Assembly (NCBI GenBank): GCA_019918135.1
Contig: WBZZ01005935.1
Location: 93,501-157,500, forward strand
Direction: 5' to 3'
Source: Paulinella micropora
Taxonomy: Eukaryota; Cercozoa; Imbricatea; Euglyphida; Paulinellidae
DNA length: 64,000 nucleotides
Shown: piece after piece, positions 21,815-31,421 of the stretch
Layout of the letters: every line of letters begins with the position of its first letter
How positions within the stretch are numbered: the stretch's first letter is position 1
Position numbers and translations under genes: made by a program
Notes under the pieces: model-generated
Databases searched by the model: none
What the model was told of the DNA's origin: nothing
The model's input: only the letters and a program-made list of their open reading frames with translations

Positions 21815-23458
21815 ATGAGCTCCTTCGAGGCAAGCAAGTGGATAAAAGCGAACAAGCACTTGGCGCGCCTGGCACCTCTCTTTGCGCCCGGAGCGCCTAA
21901 GTTCCACGTGGACCACATAGTCCCGCGACGCTGGGGCGGGGTAGACCATCCCAGAAATTACGTAGCCATGCCAGCTCCCGTGAACCAGTCCTTTAATGAG
22001 TTCTTGCCGTGCGAAAAGATTGCGTACATAGGCAGCGCAGCGGCCCGCGCGGCCAAGGCCTTCTGCGACTTTTTGCGCCCCTATACCGAGCTAGGACTGG
22101 AACACTTACCACCGCTGCCTTTCACCGAGGCCATGATAGCGGGCGGGAAGAAAAGGGCACGGGAGGCCGATTCGGAGGCTGACCTACCTCAAGGCAAGGC
22201 ACGCGCAGGCGGCAAAGCTAAATCTCAGGCAACTGCGCGTGTGTGTTTCGCCGCTCATTGTGCAGAGTTTCCCAGCGCGCCCCCTACCCTGCAGGCTGCA
22301 AAGCAAACGCAGAAGCGCGGGTTTAAGCGCCGCATGCTAGTGCTGAAACAGCTCCTGGCTGGTTGCAGCCAGCCGGAGTCTGGGCGCGCGGTCTGTAAGA
22401 CGACGCAGGGCCGACGAATCTTGTTGCCGCACGTGGAGCCGGTCCGGCGTCTTCTGCATGCATGGGGGCTGGATCTTGCTCCGGAAGCGCGTGAACGGGA
22501 AGTAGTAGAAGAGGCAGCACGGCTGGAACGAATCGAGAGGGCGGCACGCGACTTGCAAAAGGAGCTGGTCGCTGCGCGTTGCTTGAACAAACGCGAACGG
22601 GCAGCGAGCTTAAAGGTGCTCCAGACTGCGACACTCATGGGCTGGGAGTTGCATGCAGCAGCAGACACAAGCACTGTGTTGTTAGAGCAATCGGCGGCGC
22701 TCAGCATTGCATTGCGCGAGTTGACGCAGCCAGGGCAGTCCCCACGCCACTTTAGTTGCGTGTTGCAGTTGGCAACAGTTGGCGTTTGCGCTGTTGACGA
22801 GGTTGCCGCGCGCTGCACACTCAAAGCGGAGCCGGTGCAAAAGAGCAACGGGGTGTCGCAGCTAGGCCCGGGAGACAAAAGGGCCAAACAGAAGCTGCGC
22901 AAAGCACAGCGCGCCAGCCAACTAAGCGGGCTCAAGTACGAATGCCTTCGATACCTGCTCTTGAAGAAGCAAGCTGAAGTCACAGCCGAGCCGATGGCCG
23001 AAAATGAAGAGCTGCGTGAGCGCGCGCAAGGTGTGCAAAAGCTGTTGACAGTACTGGGGCTAGAAGTGGGTAAAAGCTCCACGCGCACAATCATCGACAG
23101 CCGCACGATGGACCTGCCCAACATCACACATGTGCTGCGCGACCTTTTCAACACAGTGAGGCTTGTGCGTGAGCATTGGCAGCTGCAAAGGAGTACGACG
23201 CAAGTCATAAAGGAGGGCAAGGGTGTGCTAAATAACAAGCAAGCCTTGGGCGCCTCGCAAGCAGTTTTGCGTCTACTTCTGCCAGTCAATCTTGAGCTCA
23301 TCAAAAACCATCTGCGTCGCGACGGAAAATTCGGAACCAATATTGGATCTTACTATTCTAAATATAAGCTTGAGCCTGAGCACTTGGGAGAACAGAGCGT
23401 GTACGATATTGCTGATAGCAACACAGTGTTGCAATCCAATCCGAATATGCAAATCTAG
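21815..23458 (+). CDS. HNH-like endonuclease with coiled coil and recurrent C-terminal domain (copy 3)
   Basis: The frame is open from 21581, but the first convincing ATG is 21815 (MSSFEASKWIK). Residues about 31-50 read HVDHIVPRRWGGVDHPRNYV, an HNH motif (D-H-I-V-P, G-G, N). The middle (about 110-400) is Lys/Arg/Glu-rich, with helical stretches. The last 130 residues, with RTIIDSRTMDLPNITHVL and YDIADSNTVL, are the domain also seen at 14.9-15.4 and 16.4-16.8 kb. HNH domains cleave DNA, and the fusion hints that the recurrent domain binds or guides a nucleic-acid substrate. Upstream, a 27-base direct repeat (about 21670-21723) lies in a region whose frame is uncertain. The stop is TAG, and the 3' module at 23472 follows. 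Confidence 0.65.
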   Translation: MSSFEASKWIKANKHLARLAPLFAPGAPKFHVDHIVPRRWGGVDHPRNYVAMPAPVNQSFNEFLPCEKIAYIGSAAARAAKAFCDFLRPYTELGLEHLPPLPFTEAMIAGGKKRAREADSEADLPQGKARAGGKAKSQATARVCFAAHCAEFPSAPPTLQAAKQTQKRGFKRRMLVLKQLLAGCSQPESGRAVCKTTQGRRILLPHVEPVRRLLHAWGLDLAPEAREREVVEEAARLERIERAARDLQKELVAARCLNKRERAASLKVLQTATLMGWELHAAADTSTVLLEQSAALSIALRELTQPGQSPRHFSCVLQLATVGVCAVDEVAARCTLKAEPVQKSNGVSQLGPGDKRAKQKLRKAQRASQLSGLKYECLRYLLLKKQAEVTAEPMAENEELRERAQGVQKLLTVLGLEVGKSSTRTIIDSRTMDLPNITHVLRDLFNTVRLVREHWQLQRSTTQVIKEGKGVLNNKQALGASQAVLRLLLPVNLELIKNHLRRDGKFGTNIGSYYSKYKLEPEHLGEQSVYDIADSNTVLQSNPNMQI

Positions 23459-23471
23459 GAATCACCTTGTC

Positions 23472-23524
23472 TAGCTTTTAATAAAATCTTCCTTGTATTT
23501 TTTATGAAATTGAGTCTTGGGCAG
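23472..23524 (+). repeat. 53-base 3'-end module with AATAAA, copy A
   Basis: It begins TAGCTTTTAATAAAATC and is identical over 53 bases to 25644-25696. Diverged versions follow at about 23811 and 24271. Each lies just after the end of a coding frame and contains AATAAA, so it probably acts as a transcript cleavage/polyadenylation region copied with gene ends. Confidence 0.75.
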
Positions 23525-23607
23525 AAACACACGCAATTTGTCGTAAAATGAACCGGCCGCCCCACTCTATGTGAAAAGGGCGGGGGGGGGGGGGCGGGGG
23601 ATGGACC

Positions 23608-23793
23608 CACAGTTCAGACGGCCCCGACAGGCTCAAGGCCTGTCGGGACCAAACTCCCGATGGTTTTAAGCTGTTTGAAGTTGAAGCGGAATGGATATTG
23701 CAGCAGGCTGAAGAAGTACCCCCACCCCGGCTGCAGCTTCAGAGGCTTCTGCCCCCGCCCCTAGATTTCAACCCTGCCAAGAGGCAAATCTAG
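23608..23793 (+). pseudogene. Orphan gene 3' end, fragment 1
   Basis: About 60 codons of protein-like sequence (RLKACRDQTPDGFKLFEVEA and onward, then a Pro/Leu-rich tail) end at TAG 23791-23793, followed by an AATAAA module. There is no ATG; upstream is a G/C run. It looks like the last part of a lost gene or a terminal exon. Confidence 0.4.
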
Positions 23794-24120
23794 GGCGGGC
23801 TTGTCTAGCTTTTAATAAAAAATTTTCTTGTATCTTTTCTGAGATTCTAGCGGGAGTAAACGGCCTGTGGAGAGAGAAAAAATTGTCTTAATCCCCCGTC
23901 TGAGAACCTGGACAATGAGGGAGAAGGGGGGGGGGGGGCGTCTTGGTGGAGGCGTTTTGTGTGTTTGTATTTTTTGGTACCTTTTGCGCCCCTCCCTTCC
24001 CCTCTTTCCCTGCTCTTTGAGCCCCACGGGCTCAGGGGGCTCAGGTGGAGGAAAGAAGAAAAGAGGGGGCGGGGGGGGGGGCGCCCCCCCCCCCCCCCCC
24101 GTTCGGCCACGTAGCAGCCC

Positions 24121-24270
24121 GCCAAGATTTTGAACGAACATGAGGCGCTGTCCTTGTTTGGAGAGCTGTGGTCTGATCAGATAAAATCTGCAAGCTATGC
24201 GCCGTGGCGGCTGCTGGATCACGACAATCTGAAACAGAGCCTTAGGCTCGCGGCGTTGATGAACAACTAG
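24121..24270 (+). pseudogene. Orphan gene 3' end, fragment 2
   Basis: About 49 codons (AKILNEHEALSLFGELW and onward, ending LRLAALMNN) run to TAG 24268-24270, again with a CTAGCTTTCAATAAA module after it. An in-frame stop lies just upstream, next to a long G-then-C hairpin, so no start is available. Probably a truncated gene end. Confidence 0.4.
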
Positions 24271-24317
24271 CTTTCAATAAAAATTGTTCTTCTATCTTGT
24301 CTGAGATTCTGAGAGAG

Positions 24318-24407
24318 AAAGACAAGAAGAAGCCCCCGAGCATGCTGGAGAGCCTGCTCGGGAAGAAAGTTCCCGACAAGGACAGCCGCGGGTTTTCAAA
24401 ATTTTGA
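24318..24407 (+). pseudogene. Orphan gene 3' end, fragment 3
   Basis: A short Lys-rich tail (KDKKKPPSMLESLLGKKVPD and onward) ends at TGA 24405-24407. It follows the second AATAAA module by about 30 bases. With fragments 1 and 2 it forms a row of gene ends lacking gene bodies. Confidence 0.35.
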
Positions 24408-24494
24408 GGATGTCGTTCAGCTAAAATTTGAGTTTTTATTAAAAAGTCAGCCCCGGCAGGGGACGCCCCCCTGCCCCACCATCCTCCCCTTCGC

Positions 24495-24530
<36 letters not shown>

Positions 24531-24537
24531 CCTCGAA

Positions 24538-24568
24538 AGGGGGGGGGGGGCGCCCCCCCCCCTTCCCC
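24538..24568. repeat. G-run/C-run hairpin
   Basis: About thirteen G, a CGC centre and about eleven C form a near-perfect palindrome, preceded by a long CT repeat (24499-24527). A similar structure lies at 24064-24102. Such hairpins recur in most spacers of the window. Confidence 0.8.
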
Positions 24569-24672
24569 CTCTCCGGTGTGGCCTTGGTCATAACGGCCAG
24601 GGCTTTAGCAGCCTAAACAAACTAGAACCCTGTCACCGTATATTTCAGGTGGAAAAAGGGGCGTTCCGGCTT

Positions 24673-24829
24673 TTGCGGGAACTTTTGCTAAATTTTAGTT
24701 TTGGCTAAATTTTTAGCTTTTGCTAAGTTTTTTAGCTTTTGCTGAATTTTTTAGCGATTGCTAAATTTTTTAGCGTTTGCTAAATTTTTAGCGTGTTGCT
24801 AAATTTTTTGCGTTGCTCAATCTTAGCTC
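24673..24829. repeat. Array of palindromic GCTAAATTTTTTAGC repeats
   Basis: About eight imperfect copies of a 19-20 base unit, TTTTGCTAAATTTTTTAGC. The core GCTAAA-TTT-TTTAGC is itself a palindrome. It lies about 100 bases upstream of the gene at 24930. It might be a binding array for a regulator or an AT-rich origin element. Confidence 0.8.
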
Positions 24830-24929
24830 GAATCTAGAATCCCGCCGCCTTATATTCCCGGTACGAACGCCACCAGTGCCTTGGGGGCGCACGAGGGGGA
24901 CGCCTAAAGAACGGCTGTGAGCCAGGAGC

Positions 24930-25604
24930 ATGGACAGCCGCGCGGTGCGACACTTTATCCGCCAATATGGTCGCCGTGACGCGGTGGCAACCCTAGGCGA
25001 CAAGAGTCTGAGCGTGCGCGAGGGCCGGCTGTTCTGCCGCGCAGAAGACGAGGGTGGCTGGCGGCCTGCGTGCACGCGATGCTTTGTGCGCCACAAACGC
25101 TGTCGCGTGGCCGACTCGTGCCGCCTGCGTTTCAGGCTTTGTATCGCTCACGCGCACAAGCACCTCAGCAAGAAGCGCCGGCTAGCGGGAAGTGACAGCC
25201 GCGTCCGCCAGAAGCGCCGGCGGCTCGACACACACAGCGCACGACCAGTCTCGTCCGCGGTGCGGTTGTGGCTCCAGCGCCTGGCTACTGCCGAGCCGTT
25301 TGTGGAAAAGAAGGCGGGAGTCCGGATGCTCCAGCAGTACGGAGCAGCCTTTCGGGTCTTAGCTGACGAACGGCTGGTGTTCAAGGAATGGCGTGCAGGC
25401 CACGGGTCGCCGGACCGCCCGGCCTGTGAAAGTTGCTACGAACACGAAAACCTCGCGACGGTGGCGACCGTAGCCAGAGACCGCGAATGGCCGACAGTAT
25501 GCGCACGACACGCGGGGGACCTGTACAGCGCCGGGCTGGACACAGAAGATGGCAATTCAGAGGTGGCGTTAGCTTTGCGTGACTGTGTGGTCCTAGTCGA
25601 ATAA
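24930..25604 (+). CDS. Small basic Cys/His protein with an internal duplication
   Basis: ATG at 24930; 224 residues; stop TAA. Two halves resemble each other. The first (residues 4-75) has RHFIRQYGRRDAVATLGD, then PACTRCFVRHKRC and LCIAHAH. The second (about 130-200) has RMLQQYGAAFRVLADERL, then PACESCYEHENLATVA and VCARHAG. Each half therefore has a helix-turn-like start and a C-x-x-C...C-x-x-H set that could bind one zinc ion. Between them is a Lys/Arg-rich linker. A small nucleic-acid-binding regulator is plausible. Relatives are a remnant at 11078-11150 and the tail of the gene at 25926. The family was not recognised. Confidence 0.65.
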   Translation: MDSRAVRHFIRQYGRRDAVATLGDKSLSVREGRLFCRAEDEGGWRPACTRCFVRHKRCRVADSCRLRFRLCIAHAHKHLSKKRRLAGSDSRVRQKRRRLDTHSARPVSSAVRLWLQRLATAEPFVEKKAGVRMLQQYGAAFRVLADERLVFKEWRAGHGSPDRPACESCYEHENLATVATVARDREWPTVCARHAGDLYSAGLDTEDGNSEVALALRDCVVLVE

Positions 25605-25643
25605 AAAATTTGCTTACTTTTTAACAGAAATAATCTTTCCCCG

Positions 25644-25696
25644 TAGCTTTTAATAAAATCTTCCTTGTATTTTTTATGAAATTGAGTCTTGGGCAG
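25644..25696 (+). repeat. 53-base 3'-end module with AATAAA, copy B
   Basis: Identical to 23472-23524 and placed 40 bases after the TAA of the gene at 24930. The identity over a non-coding stretch shows recent copying or gene conversion of this gene end. Confidence 0.75.
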
Positions 25697-25925
25697 TCTG
25701 CGCGTTTTCCCGGAAAAGATGTGTACAGAAAACGCTGCCTAAACAAAACTAGAATCCCGCCACCTTATATTCCCGGTGCAAACGACCACCAGTGCCTTGG
25801 GGGCGGAAACCCTCCCTTGCCGTTCCCTCCCCCCCCGCCCCCGCCCCCCGGGGCTCAAGTGGAGGGAAGCCCCCCCCCCCCAGGGGGGGGGATATCAAAA
25901 ACAAAGGGTCGCGTATGAAGACTAA

Positions 25926-26405
25926 ATGCACAAGCGTAATAGCTTCTGCAGGCATGGCCTGCAGAAGCAGGCCGGCCAGAACAGAACAAGCAGTCAACGT
26001 GTCTATTTGGTGTTCGTCTCCGACGATAGCGACGGTAAATTTGCGGATTTGATCAGCTCGGACAGCCGTTGCGAAAAGCTGTTGGAGACGAACGAACGGG
26101 TGTCAGCTCCGAAAAAGAAGAAGACAGAAATCGATTATCAGGGCTTGATTAAGCTACATTTGCCTCCTGCTGTGCTACGCCTTTTGATTAGTGACTACAC
26201 TGACCATTGGTTCAGTAATGCGCAGAGATTGTTGGGACCGATCCTAGACTCGAATAGCGGGGCTTCCAAGTCCCTTCGAACACAGGCAAGCAAAATTGCG
26301 AACGCGGCAAACCACGCTGTTTACAAGAGGGAGATACGTGAGTTTTTTATACAACATTACGGGGTGGAAGAAGCCCTGTCTGCCACGCGCGGGGACATGT
26401 TGTAA
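25926..26405 (+). CDS. Small hypothetical protein with a C-terminal segment shared with the 24930 gene
   Basis: ATG at 25926; 159 residues; TAA stop. It has a Lys run (about residue 60), a helix-rich middle, and a C-terminal IREFFIQHYGVEEALSATRGD that resembles RHFIRQYGRRDAVATLGD in the neighbour. The shared piece suggests a short helical module reused in adjacent genes. The start region overlaps a palindrome, CTGCAGGCATGGCCTGCAG, at about 25948-25966. Upstream is a long G/C hairpin region. No known family. Confidence 0.5.
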   Translation: MHKRNSFCRHGLQKQAGQNRTSSQRVYLVFVSDDSDGKFADLISSDSRCEKLLETNERVSAPKKKKTEIDYQGLIKLHLPPAVLRLLISDYTDHWFSNAQRLLGPILDSNSGASKSLRTQASKIANAANHAVYKREIREFFIQHYGVEEALSATRGDML

Positions 26406-26536
26406 ACCTGCCGGTGCTTTACTCGTTGCGGCCAGCTCCAGCCAAAATTTGCGTTTTCTTATTTAAAAAGTGTGTGTGTGTTACTCATTATTTTATTTCA
26501 AAATCTCTTGCTTGCGACGCTGGGGGCTGGCAAGAG

Positions 26537-26577
26537 GGAAGAAAGAGGGGGGGGCGCCCCCCCCCTTCTTTCTTCTC
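26537..26577. repeat. G-run/C-run hairpin with AAGAAAGA flanks
   Basis: The inverted repeat extends beyond the homopolymers: AAGAAAGAG plus G-run pairs with C-run plus CTTCTTTCTT. The stem is close to 18 bp with a tiny loop. It lies about 60 bases upstream of the ATG at 26635. Confidence 0.8.
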
Positions 26578-26634
26578 TCCGGGGGGCCGGGGGGCGCCCT
26601 CCCGGCCCCAAAGTCTGAGCTTCCGCGCCCCGGC

Positions 26635-27545
26635 ATGTCGGACCACCTTGATGGCAGGTTCTCGGTGAGCATCTTTGGTAGCATCACAGCAGACCCCCTG
26701 CTGGGCTTGATCGACGTGTCTCGGGCGCTGCATTACGTCCAGAACTGCGACCTCCAAAGCGCGCGCAAAAAGATACAGAGTGCCAAGCGCAGGTTCCCTG
26801 ACGTGGTCTTTACTCGGATCAAATTTAAGGGCACTTCGCTGGCCAGTCTCGCCTGCAGCCAGGACTCTTTAGCCAGATTGTTGGATCGATTGGAGATCAG
26901 AGGACTAGCAGCAGAGGAATTGCTCCAAGAGTTTAGTCGCGTTTGCAGCGATCCCTCTCTACCGCTCCCTGCGGTTTATCACATGATTCCGGGCTCGAAT
27001 GTTGTGGTCGAACCTTGCCGGGCACCGGCGGAGGGCGGGGGCTCTGCTCAGCCGCCGGAGCCCAGCGACGAAACAACGGATGAGGAGGACGAGGACGAGG
27101 ACAGCGACAAAGACGGAGAAGAAGAAGAAGCAGCAGCAACAGCAGAAAAAGGAAAAGTGGTTGCGTCAGTATCGTCGTCGTCGGCGGCGGGCCCAGGCGG
27201 CGCCCCTGAGGGCCGCCGACGTCCCAGAAAGAAGCAAAGAAGAGAGCCCGGCCCCGCTGCTGCTGGCAGCAAACCCCCCCGCGGGAGCCTGCGGGCGGAG
27301 GTGAGATTGCAAAGAGCGTCCGGGAACGGAAGGAGCGCCTGTCCCACATGGCAGAATCCATCCACCAACTGACAAGGCTCGAGAAACAACTAGACATCGC
27401 GCTGGAAACCTTGCGCTCATTTAGCCCCACCTCTCAGTTCCGCGCGGATGCCGTGGAGCTGTTCTTAGACAAGGTCTTCTTGGAATTGGGAGACGAGGCC
27501 AGGGGCCACGCCGGGGGGCAGGCCCCCCGCGCGGGCCTGACTTGA
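26635..27545 (+). CDS. Hypothetical protein with acidic/basic linker, one frameshift
   Basis: ATG at 26635 (MSDHLDGRFSVSIFGSI). Residues 1-120 form a compact, possibly DNA-binding domain; DPLLGLIDVSRALHY and the following helices vaguely recall BRO-N/KilA-N-type viral proteins, but this is weak. An Asp/Glu run and a Ser/Ala/Pro/Lys linker follow. The frame changes in a C run at about 27274-27281; the new frame gives an ESIHQLTRLEKQLDIALETL coiled coil and ends at TGA 27543-27545. An AATAAA lies about 50 bases on. The protein may dimerise through the C-terminal helix. Confidence 0.55.
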
Positions 27546-27683
27546 GAGTGCCCCTCGCAGTGCCAAATGTAAGCTGTTTGGGTCGAGCTTTTTAATAAAA
27601 CATTTTTTTTTTACTTGAGCACTGCGAGGCCCGCGCAGCTTATTGTACTACGAAATCGTCGCCCGCATAGCCCACGCTTATCT

Positions 27684-29880
27684 TTATCTAGTTCTGCCAC
27701 ACAGCCTGATCTCGAACGACGTAGTTATGTTGGCTGTCTGTTCGTTTCTTATAGCGTCGGCGGCGACCTCTGCCAGTGTGTAGAGCGCACTGGCAAAAGG
27801 CTGCGGACTTCTTGGTTGCTGTTGCTGCGGCGGCGGCGGCGTTGCTGTCCATGCCTTCCACGACGCCATCGTCTCTAAAGAGAACCCAGGCAGTAGCTCT
27901 GGTAAGCGTGCTTTGAGGTCCTGCGATTCCCTTTGCTCTCTTTCAAGTTTCTCCCGTTGGATAGGCAGTGCATGACCGTTTGGCAACCTGTGTACGTTTT
28001 GATTAAACCAATCCAAGTACAGTGAACAAAAATTCTTCAGTTCCAGTTCGAGCCCGTCCTTCTTTACGTCATCAGTATCTTCCATAATGGATTGCAACCT
28101 ATTAAACAGAGTATTCCAGTTATTCCAGAATGCATACACCACCGTGTCAAGACCATTCGTTTTTTCCCACCATTGTGTCCACTTGGCTGCCCACATGACC
28201 CGAGCTTGTTCCAAAGCGTTTGTACGCTTAAGCTCCCTGGTCCTATCAGTTTGGTCCGGATTTTTGCTGCTTAAGCGTTTTTTCTTTGCTGTCACAACCT
28301 CCTTGTGCATTTGTTGAAACATAGCCCTTGGTGACTGGGCCTCCTCCTGTATTCCCAAACTGTGAATATCTGTTCGTAGCTGATCGACGACACTTTGCCC
28401 CTTTTCTAGTTGTTTCTGAAGCTCTAGGAATTTTTTTTTTGATCACTGCATCGTCTTGTGTTGGGTGCGCCCGCGAAAAAGATTGAAAAATCTTGGCGCG
28501 AGCTTGGATAAGCAAGAGAAGACACTTGATAAAGCAACGTACGTCGTGTGCGCCAAAGCTGGGATAAGCCAGCACTAATTCTTTTATTTCGTCGACCCTG
28601 CGGAACCGAAACATGTCGGGGTTGCTGGGGTGCTTTTCTATGAAGGCACTCTCGTACAAAAACCTTGCCTTGGGCCGGCCTGTGCTAAAGTAGCTAACAC
28701 CGCCGCCACCTACTGGTACGCTGAGATATCGTGCGGCACGGAACAGGAAACCGTCGTATTCTCGTGTCCCAGCTTTGCTCTGGCACAAGTCGTCGTACCA
28801 CCACTCGCAGGCAATGGTCAGTGCTTCGCTAAGTACAAAATTAGGAGACCCTAGCATCTTGTCCCACTCCACGTGTAAACTTAGCTTTTCCCAAAGCACT
28901 AGGAAATAGCTTGGCTTTAGGCGCGTGAAACCATTGGCCACGGCGCTGAGTAAGTTAGCTAGTTTTACTACTTCCGTGTTGTTTTTGTATAGGCTGGCGT
29001 CGAAATCGATCTGCATACAGCATTCGGGTGATATGTCCTGGAGCAAGAACTGGCGGGATTTTTCGCTGTAAATCGTTCCTTCTGGCGTCCAATTAAAGAA
29101 CAAAACTTGTGCTGTTCCCAGAACGTTTAACATCGCGTCGACCAAGACCAGGAAAAGAGTTGCGCCAGGAAAATCTGAGGATTCTTGGTACGCTAACAAG
29201 GTTGTCTCTTTTCCAGTGCTCTGCCCTTTTACAAGCTCTGTAGCAACCCAATAGTTCTTGGCGCTGTAGGTAGCTTTGCTGTCGTTGGAAGTACGGACTG
29301 CTTGCGCTCTGTTGTCGTTCGCGTCATCATCAAAGATGAATACCAGGCCATACACCTTAGGCACTAATGCACATTTTTGTAGGTGTCCAAGTAGCTGCAA
29401 ATAATCAATGAGCTGGCCAATCAGCATTGGCTTGTTCCTTGATAGATTAGCTGCTACGTGTTTTAGAACCAGATCGCTGTCGGCCAGCCTAATAACAGTG
29501 TCCCAGCTAGCATCGTCGGCGGAAAGGTTGGCCAGCTTTGCGACTTGTGCTTTGGAGAGACTGGGGCAAGGAATTTGGTTGGGCCAGACGCTTTGGAGCT
29601 CCCGTTTAAATTTGTCGCTATTTTGAACCAGCTCGAGCTCCAGAGTCGCCATCAGTGTATCGGCGGAAAGGTGGCGTCGGAGCCTGATTGGACGCCAACG
29701 TTCGATTATTCCAACCATCTTTGCTGGTGGTATAAAACCCTGGGCGATCTCTTCTGCTCGGATCCGGTGGCGTTGGCATAGCTTGTCTAGCAGCTCGGTC
29801 CGCAGGATAGTTTGTCGACGCCCGTCTGCTACCGTCTGTCGATCATCGGTCCTGCGGACTTTGCTACGCGGCGTTTCCAT
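27684..29880 (-). CDS. Large unknown protein with C-terminal coiled coil, one frameshift
   Basis: ATG at 29880 (METPRSKVRRTDDRQ). The first 470 residues are a globular domain; the order WVATELVKG, then LVDAMLNVLGTAQVLFF, then MQIDFDAS weakly recalls a protein-kinase-like fold with an atypical D-F-D in place of D-F-G. In a nine-A run (minus strand, about 28431-28440) the frame changes. The new frame carries a Gln/Lys/Glu-rich coiled coil and a proline/glutamine tail to TAA at 27684. Total is about 730 residues. GC content is lower than in neighbouring genes, a possible sign of different origin. Function unknown. Confidence 0.6.
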
Positions 29881-30066
29881 CGTGTGTTGTTCTTCTTGTT
29901 GTGTTTCATGTAAACTGCAGCTCTTACATAATTGCAGTAGTTACAATTTGTATTTCTCCCCCCTCCCTCCTCCCCTCCCCTCCTCCCTCTTCCCCTCCCC
30001 TCCTCTTCCCTCCGAAGGAGTAGTAAATATTTTCGCCTAGCTATAGCTTTTAATAAAATCATTTTT

Positions 30067-31125
30067 TTAGGGTACTTTTTTCTGTTCTTTTATTAAAAGA
30101 GAGTCTCTCTTGTAATGTCTTGGTGCGCCTTCCTCGGCAACTTGTCGGCATCGCCAAGACAGTTGCCGAAGACACGCTAGCAGCATCTGTTCATACTGCC
30201 GCAAACACTCAAGGTTCGTCTGCGCCGACTGGTTATAGTCTTCCAACTTCGACAAGCGCTCTTCCTGCCACCGCCGCAGCATCAGTTGTAGCCGCGCCTT
30301 GCCCTTTGCCTCGAGCTGCTGTCTCTGCCACAGCTGCCGCTGCGCTAGCTTCTGCTGCTGTTCGAGGTGTTGTTGGCCTAGCTGCTGTCGCTGCGCCAGC
30401 ATGCTCCTGTTAGCATCCCCACGCAGGGCCTGCCATTCGGAAGACTCGTGGTGCCTCTGCGCGTACCGCTCCAACACCCGCTCGAGTTCTTGCCGTTCCT
30501 GTTCGTGTCCGCGCCAGAGCGCGTCTTTCTCCTCTTGGTGCTGCGCCTCGAGTTCTGCTTGCTCTTGTCTGTGCCGCATGGTGAGCCCCGCCTGGTCCTT
30601 CTGAGCCTGTGACACTAACCTCAAAAGTAGCTGCTTAATATTTTCCTGTTGCCTCTGTGCCTTGGCCATATTTTGTTCACCCAGCTCTAGTCCTAGCGGC
30701 GCCCGCGACAGTCTTGCTTGCGGCAGCCGTCGGAACTTATCCAGGTCGGTATTAATCTGCCGCAGCTTTTCCAGCCGCGAATCCAATTGCTGTTTTTTCT
30801 TCTGTGTACTATCTTCTATCGATAGCCGCAGTGTTTCTAGCCATTGCTTCGCCGTGGCTGAAGTCTGGGGCTGCTCCGGGGTGCGCACCCCCGCAACCTG
30901 GACTTTAGATAAAGCCCAGGCCTTCAGCTGGGTATCACGAATGACCCGCACACAAGACTGGCGTTCTTTGCCGAGCCTTTCAAGCTCCTGGTCAACTACA
31001 TTTAACGCTGCGATGCACCAGGGCTGCTGTGATATTGGCGGCAGCTGCTGCAAACAGCCGACCTCTGTCCTCGGTGGACTGTTGCAAGAATTACCAAGCT
31101 TTCTGTCGGCTAACAAGTCTGACAT
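30067..31125 (-). CDS. Long coiled-coil protein, Gln/Glu-rich
   Basis: ATG at 31125; about 352 residues; intact frame. From residue 130 onward almost all sequence is heptad-like (QEQAELEAQHQEEKDAL, QRQQLGQQHLEQQQKLAQRQ). It is likely an elongated dimeric scaffold or structural protein. Short internal similarities suggest growth by duplication. No catalytic motif. The spacer upstream holds two large G/C hairpins. Confidence 0.65.
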   Translation of the reverse strand: MSDLLADRKLGNSCNSPPRTEVGCLQQLPPISQQPWCIAALNVVDQELERLGKERQSCVRVIRDTQLKAWALSKVQVAGVRTPEQPQTSATAKQWLETLRLSIEDSTQKKKQQLDSRLEKLRQINTDLDKFRRLPQARLSRAPLGLELGEQNMAKAQRQQENIKQLLLRLVSQAQKDQAGLTMRHRQEQAELEAQHQEEKDALWRGHEQERQELERVLERYAQRHHESSEWQALRGDANRSMLAQRQQLGQQHLEQQQKLAQRQLWQRQQLEAKGKARLQLMLRRWQEERLSKLEDYNQSAQTNLECLRQYEQMLLACLRQLSWRCRQVAEEGAPRHYKRDSLLIKEQKKVP

Positions 31126-31166
31126 AGAAGAGAGTTCCTTGCTCCTTAGTCTAGATACTTTTTTCG

Positions 31167-31297
31167 GGGGGGGGGGGGAGAATACAAGAAATAAAGAAAG
31201 AGGGACGAGGGCCCAAACGCCACGAAGAGGGGGGGGGGGCACCCCCCCCCCTTACATGGCACGCGTAGAGGGGGGGGGGGGTGCCCCCCCCCCCCCT
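31167..31297. repeat. Three G/C homopolymer blocks, two forming hairpins
   Basis: A G run at about 31167-31179, then two G-run/C-run palindromes (about 31228-31251 and 31270-31297) with CAC or TG centres. They separate the coiled-coil gene from the FEN1-like gene; both genes are on the minus strand. Confidence 0.8.
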
Positions 31298-31421
31298 TCA
31301 CACGCGCACGCACACCCCCAAGAAGGACAAGATCGACGGTTGAATGAAGTTTTAAATGCTGTCTGGTCCATAGAGTTTTAAGTTTTAATAAAAAAAGAAA
31401 TACCTTGCCTGGCTTGCCTGG

